The notes under the pieces are model-generated. The model saw nothing but the letters and a program-made list of their open reading frames with translations, did not search any database and was not told where the DNA came from. Shown in pieces: positions 1 to 13,500 of a DNA stretch of 64,000 nt (positions are counted from its first letter, which is position 1; every line of letters begins with the position of its first letter). Origin of the DNA: Arabidopsis thaliana (lineage: Eukaryota > Streptophyta > Magnoliopsida > Brassicales > Brassicaceae); assembly GCF_000001735.4 (NCBI RefSeq), contig NC_003076.8:1364001-1428000 (forward strand), given 5' to 3'. Position numbers and translations under genes: made by a program.

Positions 1-100
1 GGACTAACACAACAAAGAAGTACCCGTTGAAACACAAACATTACATCCTCTAGACGACCACGGCTTTCTGATTTTGGCGACATCCTTCTGTAATATCTTC

Positions 101-3100
101 TTATGGTAGCCAGTTCTTTGTATCGCGGTAGAAAAGTCGTTTGCCATAGGTGGAAGAAATCATCTCCTTGAGAAGAGGATATTGCAACATCAAGAAGAGA
201 AGCGATGGGAAGCTGGCGAGTGGCTTCAGTGGGTATACAAGCGCTGGCTTGTGACGCATTGACGCGGAAAGCGACGTGATAAATGCAACAAGCATTGAGG
301 CAATAGAGATAAACAGAATGGATTGACCCAATATCATCTTTCTAGGAAGTGATACAATGAAGTCATCAAAAGAGTATCTTGAGGTCAGAATGCTGAGGAA
401 TATGAGCACAGAGATGCAGGAGGCGAAGAAGGCGAGAGTGTCTGTGAAAATGAACGCTCTGAAATGTAAGTCATTAAGAATAAGAGGTGAACCCGAAGTT
501 CCATCAATACCTCCAGGAACAGTGAATATGGCTTGAAAAGTGACAGTTGCAATGAGAGCCGCCACGAAGCTACAAGCAGTGGCAGTGTATTTCATCCATT
601 CTTCTCCTTCTTTTCGTAGATGTTCGTGATAATGTTCGAATATTTGTCGCGGGGTCTTGTTGTCCTTGTTTTTTTGCACTACTTCACGTTCTGATACCAA
701 GCTCTCTACTTCCTTAAACCATTGAGACTCTCTTTGCATCTTGAGAGCAGCTCCAGAAATCTTAGAAAGTTGGTCGGGAGTAGAGAGACGACCGGCGATA
801 TGGAGAATGTTATTGTTTCCTTTGTCGTAAGATCTAAGAAGCGTGACCTTTCTATCATCTAAACCATGTATGAGATTAAAGATCTTCTCTTTCTTGAATT
901 CAACGGCCAGCTGAAAGAGGTTTCGGCCAGAGGTAGGGTTCAAGATCCAAAGAAGTTGAGAGTTACATTTGATAATCTCGATGAAAAAATCCCTGTTCCC
1001 ACTCTTCGCCGCTTCAAGTAGTGCTTCATAGACTGTTTCTTTCCACCTGATCTCGTTCTTGGCCATGATATCTCGTAGTGATGTGCACATTTGTTTTAGC
1101 AACTTTTGAGCTTGAGAATGTCTTTTTTTTAGATCATATGTTTGCTTGATTCCTATGTTGAAAAAAAAAGGAGTACATCTTATATTGTTATGGAAGCCAC
1201 ACTAAATAGCAGAAAACCCTAATATATGATATAAAAAAGCATATATTCATCACATATATAATTAACTCATCATGTGAATACTGCACTGAGTGTGACCACA
1301 TAGTTAAATCTATCTACTAATTAAACTACTAAATGCACGTTTAATTAACGTCATTTCGAAATGAAGCAGACAAGTCCTGTCTATGTGAACTCTATTGTAG
1401 CATAGATCATAGATGCATCAACTTTGGATAAAAATTAGACCATAGTTAGACTTACGTACCAAACCATTTAAGAAGACTTTGGGGTAGTGTCATACAAAAA
1501 AGACCTGATGTAGGAAATAGATAGAAACTTCAAGTCGAGGTCAAAAGATAAAGAAAAAAAAAAAGATAGAAACTTCAATGTGTGTATATATAGCAAATGT
1601 TTAGGAAAAAAAGTCCAAATTATAAGAGTGTATGTGAGTGGCGTACGATTGTCTCGGTTTGGTCTCGGATTCTCAGATACACGTATACCTAACAAAGGAA
1701 GAAATTTATATAGGAACAATTAAGTTCAAGAAAATTAAATGAAAAAAGAACCAAAAAAGGAGTTTAATGGATTATTATATAGATAGATCATATTTAAGTA
1801 CATACACGAGTAGATGAGGTGTCGCCAGAATCCAAAATTGCAGTGGCTACGAAACAGGTCAGGTTTCACAGCTATGAACTTATAAATAGGTAATCTTTGC
1901 CTTGCGTGTTTAGTCACGGCCACAGACGGTAAATGCTTGATGATGTCCAACGCAATGTCTAACAGCCCATGAAACCAAGCTATTATATTGAATGCCCACT
2001 TATTATGTTACACTATTTTTATCATAAAGCATGGCCGAAAATTTTTGTAATCTAACAACTAACATATATGACCACAACTAAAACAAATCATGAATTTTGA
2101 TCACATAATTAAGCAACCGAAATTAGTGGAGTAGCTCACCTTTTCATACGCTATCTACAAATGTTCATGGATATTCTCATATTCATTTAAAACCCAATTT
2201 TTCTGTAAAAAGAGTCTTTTTTTTTTATAAATATAAAAGAGATTTTCATCCATTGATGTTCCTTATATTATATATCAGATTAGATTCCTATTAATACTAA
2301 TCGATCAAAGATTCCTAACATTTCCGGTTGAGGTTTCCATTGTACTACTACAGTCTACAGCACTAGTTGTGTGTTATCATTGCTTCAAGTGCGTTACATA
2401 TCATTATCAAGTAGTTAAAAGACTTACCAAGAAATCCATAAAATATGGCATCGAGAAGGAGACATGTAGCCCAATATACATCATTATCATTCTCCAAAAC
2501 AAGAGGAAGGGTTCTCTTATAATGATTGTAATAAAGGTAGTCAGTGACCTTTTTATGCCCTGCATTAGATGCCCGCACAACCGGTATAGCTAGCCCATAG
2601 CGAACTGAATTATTACGAGCAAGCGGCTGGTTGAGATGGGGTTCACACAGTTGCTTTACCCTCGTCAAATTGCCATTCCCGGCAGCAATATCGAGCGCTA
2701 AACTTTGACAATAAGCATCGTTTTCCATTTGGCCACGACTCGTCATTTCGTCCAATAGTAGCTTCTTGACGATCTCCAATTGACGTCGACTACATGTTTT
2801 TTGCCATGTTATCTCAAATGCGTCCATCAAGGCAGTAATTGTCTCTGTCTGCAGGTTCAAGAAGTTTCTTTTCACGCGCTCCAAATCATCGTCGCTAATT
2901 TGCTGTGATAGTGATAAATTTTCACAAATTTCACCTAAAACTGCAACCGCACATGAAGAAGAAAATAACATAACCAATTAGATAGAAATTAAATTATCCA
3001 TAAACAAAATTACATATAAATATTTTGTGCTGAATGTAGAGCATCTAATTTTACATCAAGCAGCCTGATACATATATAAACAAACATAACCTAACTTAGA

Positions 3101-3303
3101 AAACAAGTTATGAGAACTATGACGTACAATATGTAGACCGTTGGAAGTTACCAAAATCTCCTCCCAATAAAAAATCAGATCAGGAAACGAAGTAAACTTA
3201 ACGTGGACGAAACATGCGATGTGTTTCATTTACAATGAGAATTGCCACAAGTGATAAGTAGTAATCAACGAAATGATGAAAAGAAAAACTGTTTACCTTG
3301 CAT
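101..3303 (-). CDS. Ankyrin-repeat protein with C-terminal PGG membrane domain
   Basis: The exons I infer are 3297-3303, 2428-2934, 1806-1979 and 101-1110. They join in phase to give about 565 residues. The N-terminal half is ankyrin-like helical repeat sequence. From about residue 398 the PGG domain begins (EEWMKYTATACSFVAALIAT, then VPGG), followed by about four hydrophobic helices. In this plant family the ankyrin part faces the cytosol and the PGG part sits in a membrane; members act in defence and salt responses, and this copy's role is not visible from sequence. The first coding exon is only 7 nt (ATG CAA G) and is my inference: it is the only ATG that enters the next exon in frame at the GTAAAC donor (3291-3296). 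The 1806-1979 exon is well supported by phase. Recognised as probably At5g04730. Confidence 0.78.
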
Positions 3304-4712
3304 TTCGTCCGAAGAACCTGGCACTCCTTGTGAAGAACAAATTGGAGTTGTACTGTCAATTTTCTTCTCAAAATAAATCTCTTTTGTGATTTGCGATTTG
3401 ATGAAATGTTGGCACAGTGAGCTTGCTTAAATAGACTTTTTTCGCTTAAAGTTAATAATGCGCAATTAACTTTCACATCATCACATTCTCTTACTGTCTT
3501 CATACGTCATCGCATCTAGTTTCTTACTAACAGTTTTTTTGTTTGTTTTGAGTTCTCCCAACTAGGGCATGACTCATGTTCTTATCAGTAGGATCATTTT
3601 GTTTGTTTGACTCTAATTCTTTTCCTGTTTTGTTTTAATTCCTAAAAGGTCAACGATAATTTGATAAATGTTTAACGATCATTTTTACCAAATATATTAT
3701 AAAGTCTGTAATTAGAAATATCTCATGTTGTACATTTTAAATTCTTTTGACATTTTCGCATATATATTTTTAAGAAGTCCTTTTTATATGTGACGTTTGT
3801 GTTTAGTCCCTTTTGGAGAATCCATCAAACTAGTGAACTTATTCTATTCCTTGTGAAATTTAAATAATATGAAAGCTGTCACCAAGAAGTAGAATTAGTC
3901 ATCAAAACAATAAAATAAACTTCAGCGAAGTGTTTTTTTCTCCTTTTATTATATTATTGACATTTGGGACGACAAAAGTAAAGTGACCTTTGGGAAAAGA
4001 AAACTAGAATCAGTCACCAAAACAATTAAAAAAAACATATGCAAGAGTATTGCCGAATAATTATGATGGATCCCACGTCGAAAAGTTCACTCGTTAATTA
4101 GTTTGATTGAAAGTTCATAATTTTAAATGATCAAAAAAACAGTCCAAGTAGGATTCATTGTTGGTTCGAGGGTAAAATGCGGTTTGAGATAGAGCGATTA
4201 TTAAGAGTCGTTATCACGAAAAAGCATGTTGGATCCCAAATTTAGAATATATGATATTAATAGTTATATATTAAGGAGATGAACAAATACACTCATGCCA
4301 CTTAAGGAGATTAATAAGTCTAATCCACAACTTTGTTTTGCATTAAGCTGTTATTAGGTGTGTTACGGTGAATAGATAAGTCCGCATGCTTGCCCGTGTC
4401 CTATACTTCTTTCTAATAAATTAGACCGCTTCGAAAAACCACCAAATTTTGCGTCCAGTTTTCAGGTTAACCACAGACTAATTAAGGTAAGGGAGGTTTC
4501 AGATTTGTAAAAATTGAGTCTTCTACGAATTTTCTAAACGCACCCAAATCAAGTGTCAAGAACCCATTTATTTTTTAGCCACAGTGGTTCAATTATAGTA
4601 TCACGAATTTCCACATAATCTTCCATACAGAAGTCTGAAAGTTTCGCAAGCACAGATATGATTGCTTTAAAGGATAAAGAGCAGTTTTGTTTTAGAGCAA
4701 ACAAAAGCTCAT
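3304..4712. promoter_or_regulatory. Intergenic: ankyrin-gene promoter side and ACR12 3' flank
   Basis: I see no coding potential beyond short AT-rich frames. The part nearest 3304 should hold the 5' UTR and promoter of the ankyrin gene. W-box-like cores lie at 3607-3612 (TTGACT) and 3649-3654 (GGTCAA, reverse of TTGACC). Such sites bind WRKY factors, which would suit a defence-type gene, but single cores are common by chance. Confidence 0.3.
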
Positions 4713-7391
4713 TTAGTAGCTGTCAATGTCAGTTTCAGGCCTTCTCAGGAAGTAACGCAGACAGTTCACCAAAACCTGCAGGAGATAGTTGATTCTTTTT
4801 ACCTCTCTCTCTTCTTTTAAAGGTGCAAAATACAAGACTAACAGAAACAAAAACTTACCTGTGACAAAGATCTGTTTAGAGCTTGCCCTTGGTAGCTTAC
4901 GTGAAACTTGTCTTTCGCAACCAGTCCCTGAGAGAGACAATGGAGACGTACTATTATAATGCATAGCATAGAAATGGAATCACAGTGTATGTACTTATGT
5001 AGGTTTTGACTACCTCTGTATCTATCTCTGCGGATTCCACGTCTATGTTGACATCAGCCATCACTTTGATCATCTCTACGACAAGACCTGGCCTGTCCGC
5101 TGTCTCTATGACAAGCAGGCTAGAGAAAACAGGAAACAGGCGAGAATTATGTAAACTATTTCAACAGGGCTATTCTTTATATATGATTTTGTGGTGTCAT
5201 TAATAATGCTAATAAATATGGTGAATACCTCCTCTTTGGTCCATCTTCTTTCACATGTATATGAGTTGCGATATCGACATCAATCTGTACCAAATAAATC
5301 CAAAGCAGAAATGAGACATCAGTAACCTAGAGCTAGCTTTTAATGACTGCAAGCTTCTTTATAAAACTCGACTAAGACATTAGAAAAGAGTTTGTATAAA
5401 ACACAGGACACAAAAGTAATCATCCAATAAGCAGAGTAAACATTACCTTCTTTTCGGGAGCCTTTATTCCAAAAGTCTCACCCATTGCAAGTTGCTCACT
5501 GCATTCCTGCAAAACAACCAAAGGCAATGTTCAAAAAAAAAAAAACAGCTGCATGCAAGCCTCTTTGAATGTGAATGTGATTACGGTAAAGAGATAAAGA
5601 AAACTGTAGGCAGACCGGATGGTATTTCAAGAGATTGTTGATGATTGTTAATCGGATTTGTTCCAACAAGTCAGGATCTTCCACTTTCCGGCCAGTGTCT
5701 CTGGTGTGAAAAAGAAAATTTATTTCAGGCATCTGTAACAACTGACAATGCAGGTTGCTGAAGATGATATATGCACACAACACCAATAATTCTCAAAAAC
5801 AGAAAGTTCTTTTTTATCAGATTCACTTGTCTCAAGCTAATTATCTAGTTTAGAAAGAATTCTCCAGAGAAATGATATAGCCCAATGTCAAGCATGAACT
5901 TCATAGGACAACTGCAGAATTCTATACTAGCATAATTTGAGATAAGGGAAGATCATATCAGCACTAAGCAGTTTGAGACAAAATTGTGCATCCTATTGAA
6001 CAAGTGAGAAGTCAATAAGTGATAGAAAATCATCTAAAGCAAAGGGAGACCAGGAAAAGAAAGGCCTTTCTTACCGTTTCGTTATAGAAAATTTGGTCTG
6101 CTTAATGGATCCTTCAGTTGAGACAGTTCCTTTTATTACATCCAATCCCAAATCTTTCAGCGCCCGCATCTGCCACACACATATGATTCATAAGCCGAAA
6201 ACAAGGCAAGTTTACATCTGATTCTGATAGTAAAAACGCTACAAATCAAGAAAAGCTAAAGTTTTTTCACATCGATAAGATAGAACAAAAAACCAAAACA
6301 GGATATAGAATCCCTCACTGTGTCAATAAGAGCCCCAAGACGATTTCCAAAACTGAGTTGTACAATAGTAGCTTCAGGGTCAGCATCCTGGTCTATCATA
6401 ACCATTGGCATTGGAACAACGTCGTCATCGTCTTCCGATTTCTGCGATCAAATTTTCCAGCAAATGTCATCTCAAAGCACACGTGAACACAAAACTCATA
6501 CGCAGACCGTTTCCCTATTAAACATGAGAAAATCAAATCACATATCAAATAGCATACACATGAACACATAACGACATACTCCCTACATTTCCTTGCTGAG
6601 CTTCTGAGAGCGAACATACATGCAAGTCAAATCAATAGATCCAAGAAACATCCGACGAAACAAAAAAAGACTGAAACAAGTTACTGACCGGATACGATGG
6701 AGTAGCGGCCGAATCAATGCTGTTAATCGAAGCATATACACGGTTTTTAATACTGCATACAAAACGAACAAGCACGGAAAGATATATCAGCAACCTCAGA
6801 TACATCATACAAAGAAGAATTTGGAATCGGTACATAGAGAAACCAAACTACCAAGCAACTTATTCTAATTATCTAAAGAAACCATAAGAACTTCAATCTC
6901 GAAATCGAAATTTAATCTACCTTTGCTTTCTCAAATCTCTTAAGTTCAAGATTCATAACGACCAATACAACTACTCTAAACGAGAATCTAGTATAATAGT
7001 TCCGTTTGCCGGATCGTTCGAGCACATACAGAGCAAAGATTTTTAGTCGAATCAAGCTTAATAGTAGCTGAACATAAAAGACGAAGCAAAGATTACTCAA
7101 ATCGATTTAGCAGAAGGAGCAAGAAGACTATAAATCTCCATCAATTCTAGTAAAGGAAAGATCTAAGAGCGAGACACGACGCATAAGAAATAGGAAAGAG
7201 CCTAACCTCTTCGTCAAGAGAGACATTACACCTCCGACGAACTTCCGGCGATCATCGAACAAAGCAGGCGATAGATCTGGAGAAGCAATTTGAGCGGGAA
7301 AACGAGTCTGCCTACTGATTGCAGAAGAAGGACGCGAAGCTAACGAAGAAGAAAACTGAGTAACAGAGAAGATGGAACTCGAGAACGCCAT
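4713..7391 (-). CDS. ACR12: ACT-domain repeat protein ACR12, plastid-targeted
   Basis: Ten coding exons join in phase: 7207-7391, 6689-6719, 6319-6441, 6075-6169, 5616-5700, 5447-5506, 5229-5284, 5014-5119, 4859-4927 and 4713-4775, giving about 290 residues. The Ser/Arg-rich, acid-poor N terminus ([20 protein letters not shown]) looks like a chloroplast transit peptide. Two ACT-type folds follow, at about residues 90-170 ([19 protein letters not shown]) and 212-285 ([20 protein letters not shown]). ACT domains bind amino acids or other small ligands. There is no catalytic domain, so a regulatory or ligand-sensing role is likely. The start is the first ATG at 7391. The 31-nt exon 6689-6719 is needed because exon 1 ends in phase 2 while exon 6319-6441 begins in phase 0; without it the frame closes. 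The family assignment is firm; the exact N-terminal splice form is less so. Confidence 0.9.
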
Positions 7392-8201
7392 TGAAGTTTG
7401 AAACAAGAATATTTTTTTTCTTTCTTTCTCCTCCGAAGTCAGAGAGAACACCTTAATCTATAAAATGGCGAGAGAAATTGGCGTTTAGTGATAACAAAAA
7501 GATGATGGAGTGCTGAATCTGCTGATGTGATGTGTGACGTCACTATCGAGATGCTCCACCTATACATCTACTAAGCTTTTATTTTATTTTTATTTTATAT
7601 GGTTTCTACAAGTAACTAATTGAATATTTGCAAATTGCTATAGAATAATGTGATCATAGTGAGACGAATGTAGATGCAATTATTTGCTTGCTGACGTTCA
7701 AACTTCTACGCTGCAAGTTACCAAATATCTTCTCTTTTCTATTCTTTTACCCTCCAAGCCAATCGGACTGGTTTGCTGTTTGCAGATTTTTTAAATTAAA
7801 CCTGCTAAAGAATTTTAAAAAATATTTTGTTTTGTCTCTAATAAAAAGTTTAAAGTAAAAAAATCTTGTATAAAAAATTAAAAACTTTTATTCGTTGACC
7901 AAAGAAAAGGAAAAAATATCTAAAAACAGGGGAAAACATGTATGTCAACTTGGGCCATTAAACCAAAGAATTGTAGACGAGTCTGGGGAAAGGTTCTCAC
8001 TATTGGGCTATTGTAGCCCATTGGGTCATTAGACCAAAGTCCTTAGCTAACAATTACGCCGGTGCAATGTTCTAGCGGGTTCTTCAATAATCTATACCCG
8101 ACCCGGTCCGGACCCGAAGCTGCCTAACTGTCTCTTCACTCCAAAGACATTTTCTACCCAAAAAAAACGATTTTGAGAAAACCATCTCACTGATTAGCAA
8201 G
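7392..8201. promoter_or_regulatory. Divergent promoter region between ACR12 and IF1
   Basis: This 810-bp spacer separates two genes transcribed away from each other. On the IF1 side it carries three site II type elements: TGGGCC at 7951-7956, TGGGCT at 8004-8009 and AGCCCA (reverse of TGGGCT) at 8015-8020. Site II elements are TCP-factor targets enriched upstream of plant genes for mitochondrial and ribosomal proteins, which fits IF1. No clear TATA box is seen next to them. Confidence 0.5.
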
Positions 8202-9361
8202 ATGTCGTCGGCTCGTTCTGCGATCACAAAGCTAAAGCTGGCTCGATCCTTTGGGGAGAGGCAGATTGGTGCATCGCGTTCGGTGGTATCGACTCGAGGA
8301 CCGGCGATTCGGTACTTCAGTGACGATAAAGGTCGTGTGCTCAGCGAAGAGGAACGCGCGAAAGAGAGCATGTATATCCAGGTTCTTCTTCATCGTCGAC
8401 TTTTTCTAACTCTTGATTTATGTATCGATGCTATAATAGTTTGTTTAGCCGCTGTTGCTTATTTGGATTCAATGTTTGGTTGTCGAAATTTTGCTTCAAG
8501 TTAGCGAATACTGGTAAAAATCTGATCTCAGGAAATCAATCAAATTATATGAAATATCGTTTGGGAAATTGCGTTAGCATTGATTTTTAAGCTTATGAGA
8601 TACACTGATAAAGATCCGAGGCTTATTCTTATCATAAGACTTGAATCCAATTGTTGTCTATCAAATTGTAAAGTCGTCTTTTGATAATAAATGGTCAAAT
8701 AGTGTGTGGATGAGTTTTTCAAGGCGTATTAGTTCATACAGATGGAAAATAATTGAAGTAAATGTTGTCTGTGTGAATCTGTGATCCAACTTACGCCTCT
8801 ACGAAAAGTATTTGTTGTAGAAAGGGGAAGAACTGTGTGTTGTTGACATTGTTGTTAAGCAATCTCTATAGCTTTTTGTGTTCCTTTTTGATTTGAGGTT
8901 GACCTCATAGTTACAGTTTAAACACAATTTTATAGCTTCGTTGCATCTCACTTGCATTACTCAGGCTCAGAATATTTGGCTATGACTATTGAAATTAATG
9001 AAGGAAGCTATTTCTCTTCACGCACTTATAAGAAACCGATCTTTTTGTTGTAGAAAATGGAGAGGGAGAGACTGGAGAAGAAGAAGAAACTCGAGCAAGA
9101 TAAGCTAGATGGTGAGAAAGGAAGTGCCAACAAGGTAAACTTTCATCATACCATCAACTTCCATTGGTCTCTTTTCATTCAAGTGTTCAGTTTTACGTAC
9201 GAAATGCCCTGTGGTCAGAAGAAGCGCATTTCTGAACCTGAATTTGGCTTTAATGTCACAGCAAATGATGATCTAACTTAACATAGCAAAGAAATGAACT
9301 TGCTCGTTGACTGTTTGCTTTTCACTCTCTTGTGCAGAAACCTGAGACAAACAAGCCATGA
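8202..9361 (+). CDS. Mitochondrial F1F0-ATPase inhibitor protein (IF1 type)
   Basis: Three exons, 8202-8381, 9054-9134 and 9338-9361, give 94 residues. The first ~40 residues are basic and hydroxyl-rich without acidic clusters (MSSARSAITKLKLARSFG), as in a mitochondrial presequence. The core carries the IF1 signature around FSDDKGRVLSEEERAKESMY, followed by a highly charged helix (KMERERLEKKKKLEQDKLDG). IF1 proteins insert into F1 at low matrix pH and block wasteful ATP hydrolysis; the helix is normally where dimers form. Length and three-exon structure suit the family. The start is the only early in-frame ATG. Recognised as probably At5g04750. Confidence 0.9.
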
Positions 9362-9751
9362 GTTTATCACTCACAGTATACAGAATCCGGTCATAAGGCA
9401 AGCAGTAGTGAAAAACAATAATGCCTTTGACCTATGTTCTCTCTTGGTATGAGAGATCTTGTACTTGTACAGAGATCTTTAACCTTCTGATGTGTGTGTT
9501 TGTGTGTTGTAAGAAATCAAGTTTAAAATAATCGAGAAAAACAACCATATGCATTGATTCAAAATACCAAAATGGTTACCAAACATATTTGTGTTTACAA
9601 AAAGCTTCCCTATACATTATTTTTATTCTTTGATCATCATCATCATCATCTGTATAAGAAAATACCCAATCCTATTTCTTTCCCTATTCACATAAAATGA
9701 GTAAAACCCTATTAAACTAAAGCCATCCCAATTTGTCTCCCCCTTTCTTCA
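9362..9751. other. Convergent 3' spacer between IF1 and the MYB gene
   Basis: The 390 bp hold only the 3' UTRs and polyadenylation regions of two converging genes. A short CAT repeat at about 9633-9650 is the only low-complexity tract. I see no gene. Confidence 0.5.
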
Positions 9752-10529
9752 TCACATCCGAAACCCAAAATCCTCGAAATGACCAGGATTCAATTGCTGA
9801 CCGAACTCAGACATAATCTGTTGCTGCTGCGGCGCCTGAACAGGACTCCCGTGTTGGCCAGTCCAGTCCATGTTAGACCCAGGCATAGCCAAAGTAGCAT
9901 CAACCGTAGTTATATCATGGATGCTCGACCTTTTCCTCTCCTTCTTCACCGAGTTCTGTCTCAGAAAATACTTCTGAGCGTGACTCGCGACTTGCGTCGG
10001 TGTCCTCGTCACCACAACGTTTCTCGAGATACTCCTCCAATCTCCCTTACCATATCTCTTTAATCCGATCAGAAACAATCTGCATCAATAAAATTCATAT
10101 CAAACAATGTAATTAAATCACCTAAATTTAGCAAAATTGCATTTAATTCCTAAATTCTCAAACCAACCAAAACCCTAATTTTTTTGAAATGATTGATAAA
10201 GAAACATACTTGTGTTCGTTCTCTGTCCAAGGAGTTCCTCTTTTGCGTTCACTCTCGCCATGTTTAGACCCAAAAGAGATCTGACCAGCGGAATCCCAAC
10301 CCGCCGCCGCAGCCGCCGAGTCATCCATGTAATCAGGGACATCAACTCGACCAGAATCAATCTCGAAAACATCATGAACCAAGACCTCGTAATGCTCCCT
10401 AACTTCACCAGCAGATTTATGAAGCTGATCAGCGATTCTCTCCCACCGATTAGGAGATCCTTCAGGAAAAAGAACCAAAGCTTGCTCAAACATCTTATCC
10501 TCCGACCTCGTCCACTGACTTGACGCCAT
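9752..10529 (-). CDS. Two-repeat MYB (R-R type) transcription factor with SHAQKYF motif
   Basis: Two exons, 10210-10529 and 9752-10079, give 215 residues. An N-terminal SANT/MYB repeat ([19 protein letters not shown], about residues 6-45) is followed by an acidic and Ala-rich linker. A second MYB repeat (about 99-150) ends in the plant hallmark [12 protein letters not shown], and a Gln-rich tail follows. This is the DIVARICATA-like layout: repeat 1 mediates partner contacts and repeat 2 binds I-box-like GATAA sites. Nuclear transcriptional regulation is the expected role. The donor AA|GTATGT at 10209 and the acceptor GCAG before 10079 split a Lys codon inside repeat 2. The product matches the protein known as DIV2 (At5g04760), but I leave the symbol blank because the naming of this subfamily is inconsistent. 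Confidence 0.92.
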
Positions 10530-13500
10530 AATCGTTGATGATTACTCAAGTAGAGAAGAAGAAAACAAAAACAAAAATCTGAAATTTGTTGGATATTGGA
10601 AGAAACTGTTAGGATAATTTATACGGATTCTTCTGGTTTTTATTCTTGGGAAAGTTTTTTGTAAATAAGAAAATAAAGAGCTGGAAAAATAAAAATAAAA
10701 AAGGGAAGGAAGAAGCAGCTCAGAGACCAACTTCAACACGGTTTCTCTGCAATTGGGATGTCTTTTGTCTCTCTCTTTCTCTCAGTTTTATTTTCAATTT
10801 TAATTTTAGGGTTAACACCTGACCTGACTTACTGATTTTTTGCTACCAGTTTGTTACAGTTTCTCCCTTTTTATCTTTAAAAATTTTTATTTAAAAGGAA
10901 ATGCCACTTTGTTTTTCCAATAAAATGGGAACACGTAGCTATTTAAAAAAAAAAAAAAAAACCAACCGCCTAAAAATACGAAAAAGCAATCTAGAAAGAC
11001 TTGTTTTATTTAGGTTTCACATTCTCGAATCAATCACAGCACTGCACTGTCTACGTCTTCCTTGTCACTATTTTTGTCCAATCCTCTCTCAACTTCACTT
11101 TCGTAATTATGGTTATCTGTGATTTTCCATCTGTTTATGATTTTTTCATTTTACTAACCTTATAATTCTTGTTATGTTTTCGGATTTTTTTTTGGGCCAA
11201 GGACGATTCTCATGATGAACAAATATTTTTTTTTATAGTGATGGTCCAACATTTGACGTGTTAATTAAATTATGTACCGCAAAGTTTGACTAATTTTTGA
11301 CAGTTGGGTCATTAATGTTAGTCAAAAAATCCAATCCTCAACTGTTTTAAGTGTATTGACCAGTAAAAGCTCCAAACACACACTACAATCAATCATATTC
11401 TATTCATAGCACTTCCATCAGTTCATGCCTTGGTGAGTGTTACATTATTACTTGTTGAAACACATAATGTTAGATTGTCAGCGTAAACGTGGGAAGTGGA
11501 AAACATGAGTATATTTGATTTCGAACGTGTTATAAAATAGTTCGATTTATACTTTTTATTAAATACTCCTGTAGAGAAAGATAACACCGAAATTTGTCTT
11601 ATCTTATCGGAAGAGTTTCATTGTATTTATTAAACTATGTTCTCAACGACCTTCAACAAAAGAAAACAAAGCAACTTCAACTAATTTTTTTAGTATTTTT
11701 TTAGCCGTACTTGTTTCTTTCTTCACACGTAGTTTACTTTACTTGTTTTTAAAAATGGTTTACACACTTTTTACTAAATTAATTGGATTGCAAATATGAA
11801 GTGGATACGTTACGAAGTCGACCAAGACGCCAAGACCGACTCTTCACCAGTATTGAGCCACGTGTCTTCTGCCAATTGTTTTGCGAGGATACTTTTTGGC
11901 ATCGGACTGGTGCATCTACATGACGTGGCCTCTTGTTTAATCGTCACCTGGCTTTCCAATTTCCAAATAAAATCTACTAAGCTCTTGCTATTTTAAGCTT
12001 TTTATCTGCTACCATATGTTTCAAGTTTTGATATTATCTTCAAAAATATGGGAAAATAAATACAGAAAAATCAAAAAAAATAACTGTGAGTATGAAAAAT
12101 ATGGGGCGATTATTGGATGATAAAAAGAAGGTATGAAATTTCTGAATTGAAAAAAATACATAGAAAGGAAATTAGAAGAGGGGATAAATTGGTGAGGTAA
12201 ATTTTGAATCAAACATTAAATTAACAAAAATGTAGTAAAATAGGGGGAAAAAAAAGTTTTTTTTTTTTTTTTGGAAATGTGTATGGGCTAGTAGCCCAAA
12301 AACAAGGAAAACACAAACTATTGGACTGGACTGATCAAAATAGTTAATGAGCGGTTTTGGTTTATGTAAAAAAGAGAATGGGCCTTTTAGATAGACTCTT
12401 TAAATAGAATTTGACAATCTCTTAAGTTATCTATTTATGGATAAATAAGTGATCCAACTTTAACTAGGTGAATTTGACAATCTTAAACTAGTAGGGAGTC
12501 TCACTCATGAACATTTTACATATTTATTTTTAAAATACTACACTTTCTTGAATACACAGCTTTTTTTTTGGGTGATATAATAAGGTATCTTCAAAAATTT
12601 ATATATGAAATCAGATCCTAATATCTTGCTTTTACTGAAACCAAAAATTGTGTTTACAAAACGGCTCACATATCGGATTGGCACTCAAAAGTCAAATCAC
12701 ATATTTTGCCACGGATTTTATATAACTTCAAATATATGGAGAATGGAATTTTTGTATTTTTCAATTAGAAAAAAATACTATAGGGAAAACAGAGATGGGC
12801 AGGTCTGGCACAGGGCGTGTGAGACGTGGTCGGATTGAGGCAACCTGAATTTTGCATCTTATCTAAAATTCAGATTTGACCATCCCACTCACTGTATAAA
12901 CCACTCCACATTATCTTTTTTATTTATTTCATTATTACTCTTTTGTGTACCCAAAAATGTGAGACTTATTGGTGACCATACAAGTCATAATTTATTCTTG
13001 TCGAAATTAATTTATATATAAATGTATGCGTATGTGTGTTGTAGATACGAATATGTGTCAACGTTGCTGACACTAATCTAATTATCATTATTGTGAACAA
13101 AGAGAGGCTTAAGAGTGTTCGATTGAAGTAGATATTTAATACTATTTGTTTGGATAAGGTAGTGTTAATTCAATGCAGTGCGCGGCCAACCAAAAAATAA
13201 AAAGATCAATTGCAACGTGTATCCAGTTACGGGTATGATTGGGAGCGATAGAACTTTTACATAAACATACACAAATCATTCTACAACACTTTTTAATCAA
13301 GTTTCATAGATGGTTAGATGAGTTCTATTCGAATTAACCTTATAGTGAGTTTTGGTGTGGTAAAAATAGTGTTGATTTTGGATTACATATACACATGCGG
13401 TTAGTTGGTGGTGTTGGTGATTTTGGATTTTGGATTTCAGTGAACAGCATCAAAGGCTCCGAGTTCGACCCATGAAAATAAAATCAGTCAATCCATTGCT

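Noticed and set aside
1204..1213. Telo-box-like AAACCCTAA sequences (also near 10169)
   Set aside because: They lie inside introns of the ankyrin and MYB genes in this reading and are frequent in Arabidopsis; no telomeric repeat array is present.
6320..7100. Several short frames on both strands within ACR12
   Set aside because: They fall in introns or opposite exons of ACR12; only the 31-nt micro-exon is supported by phase.
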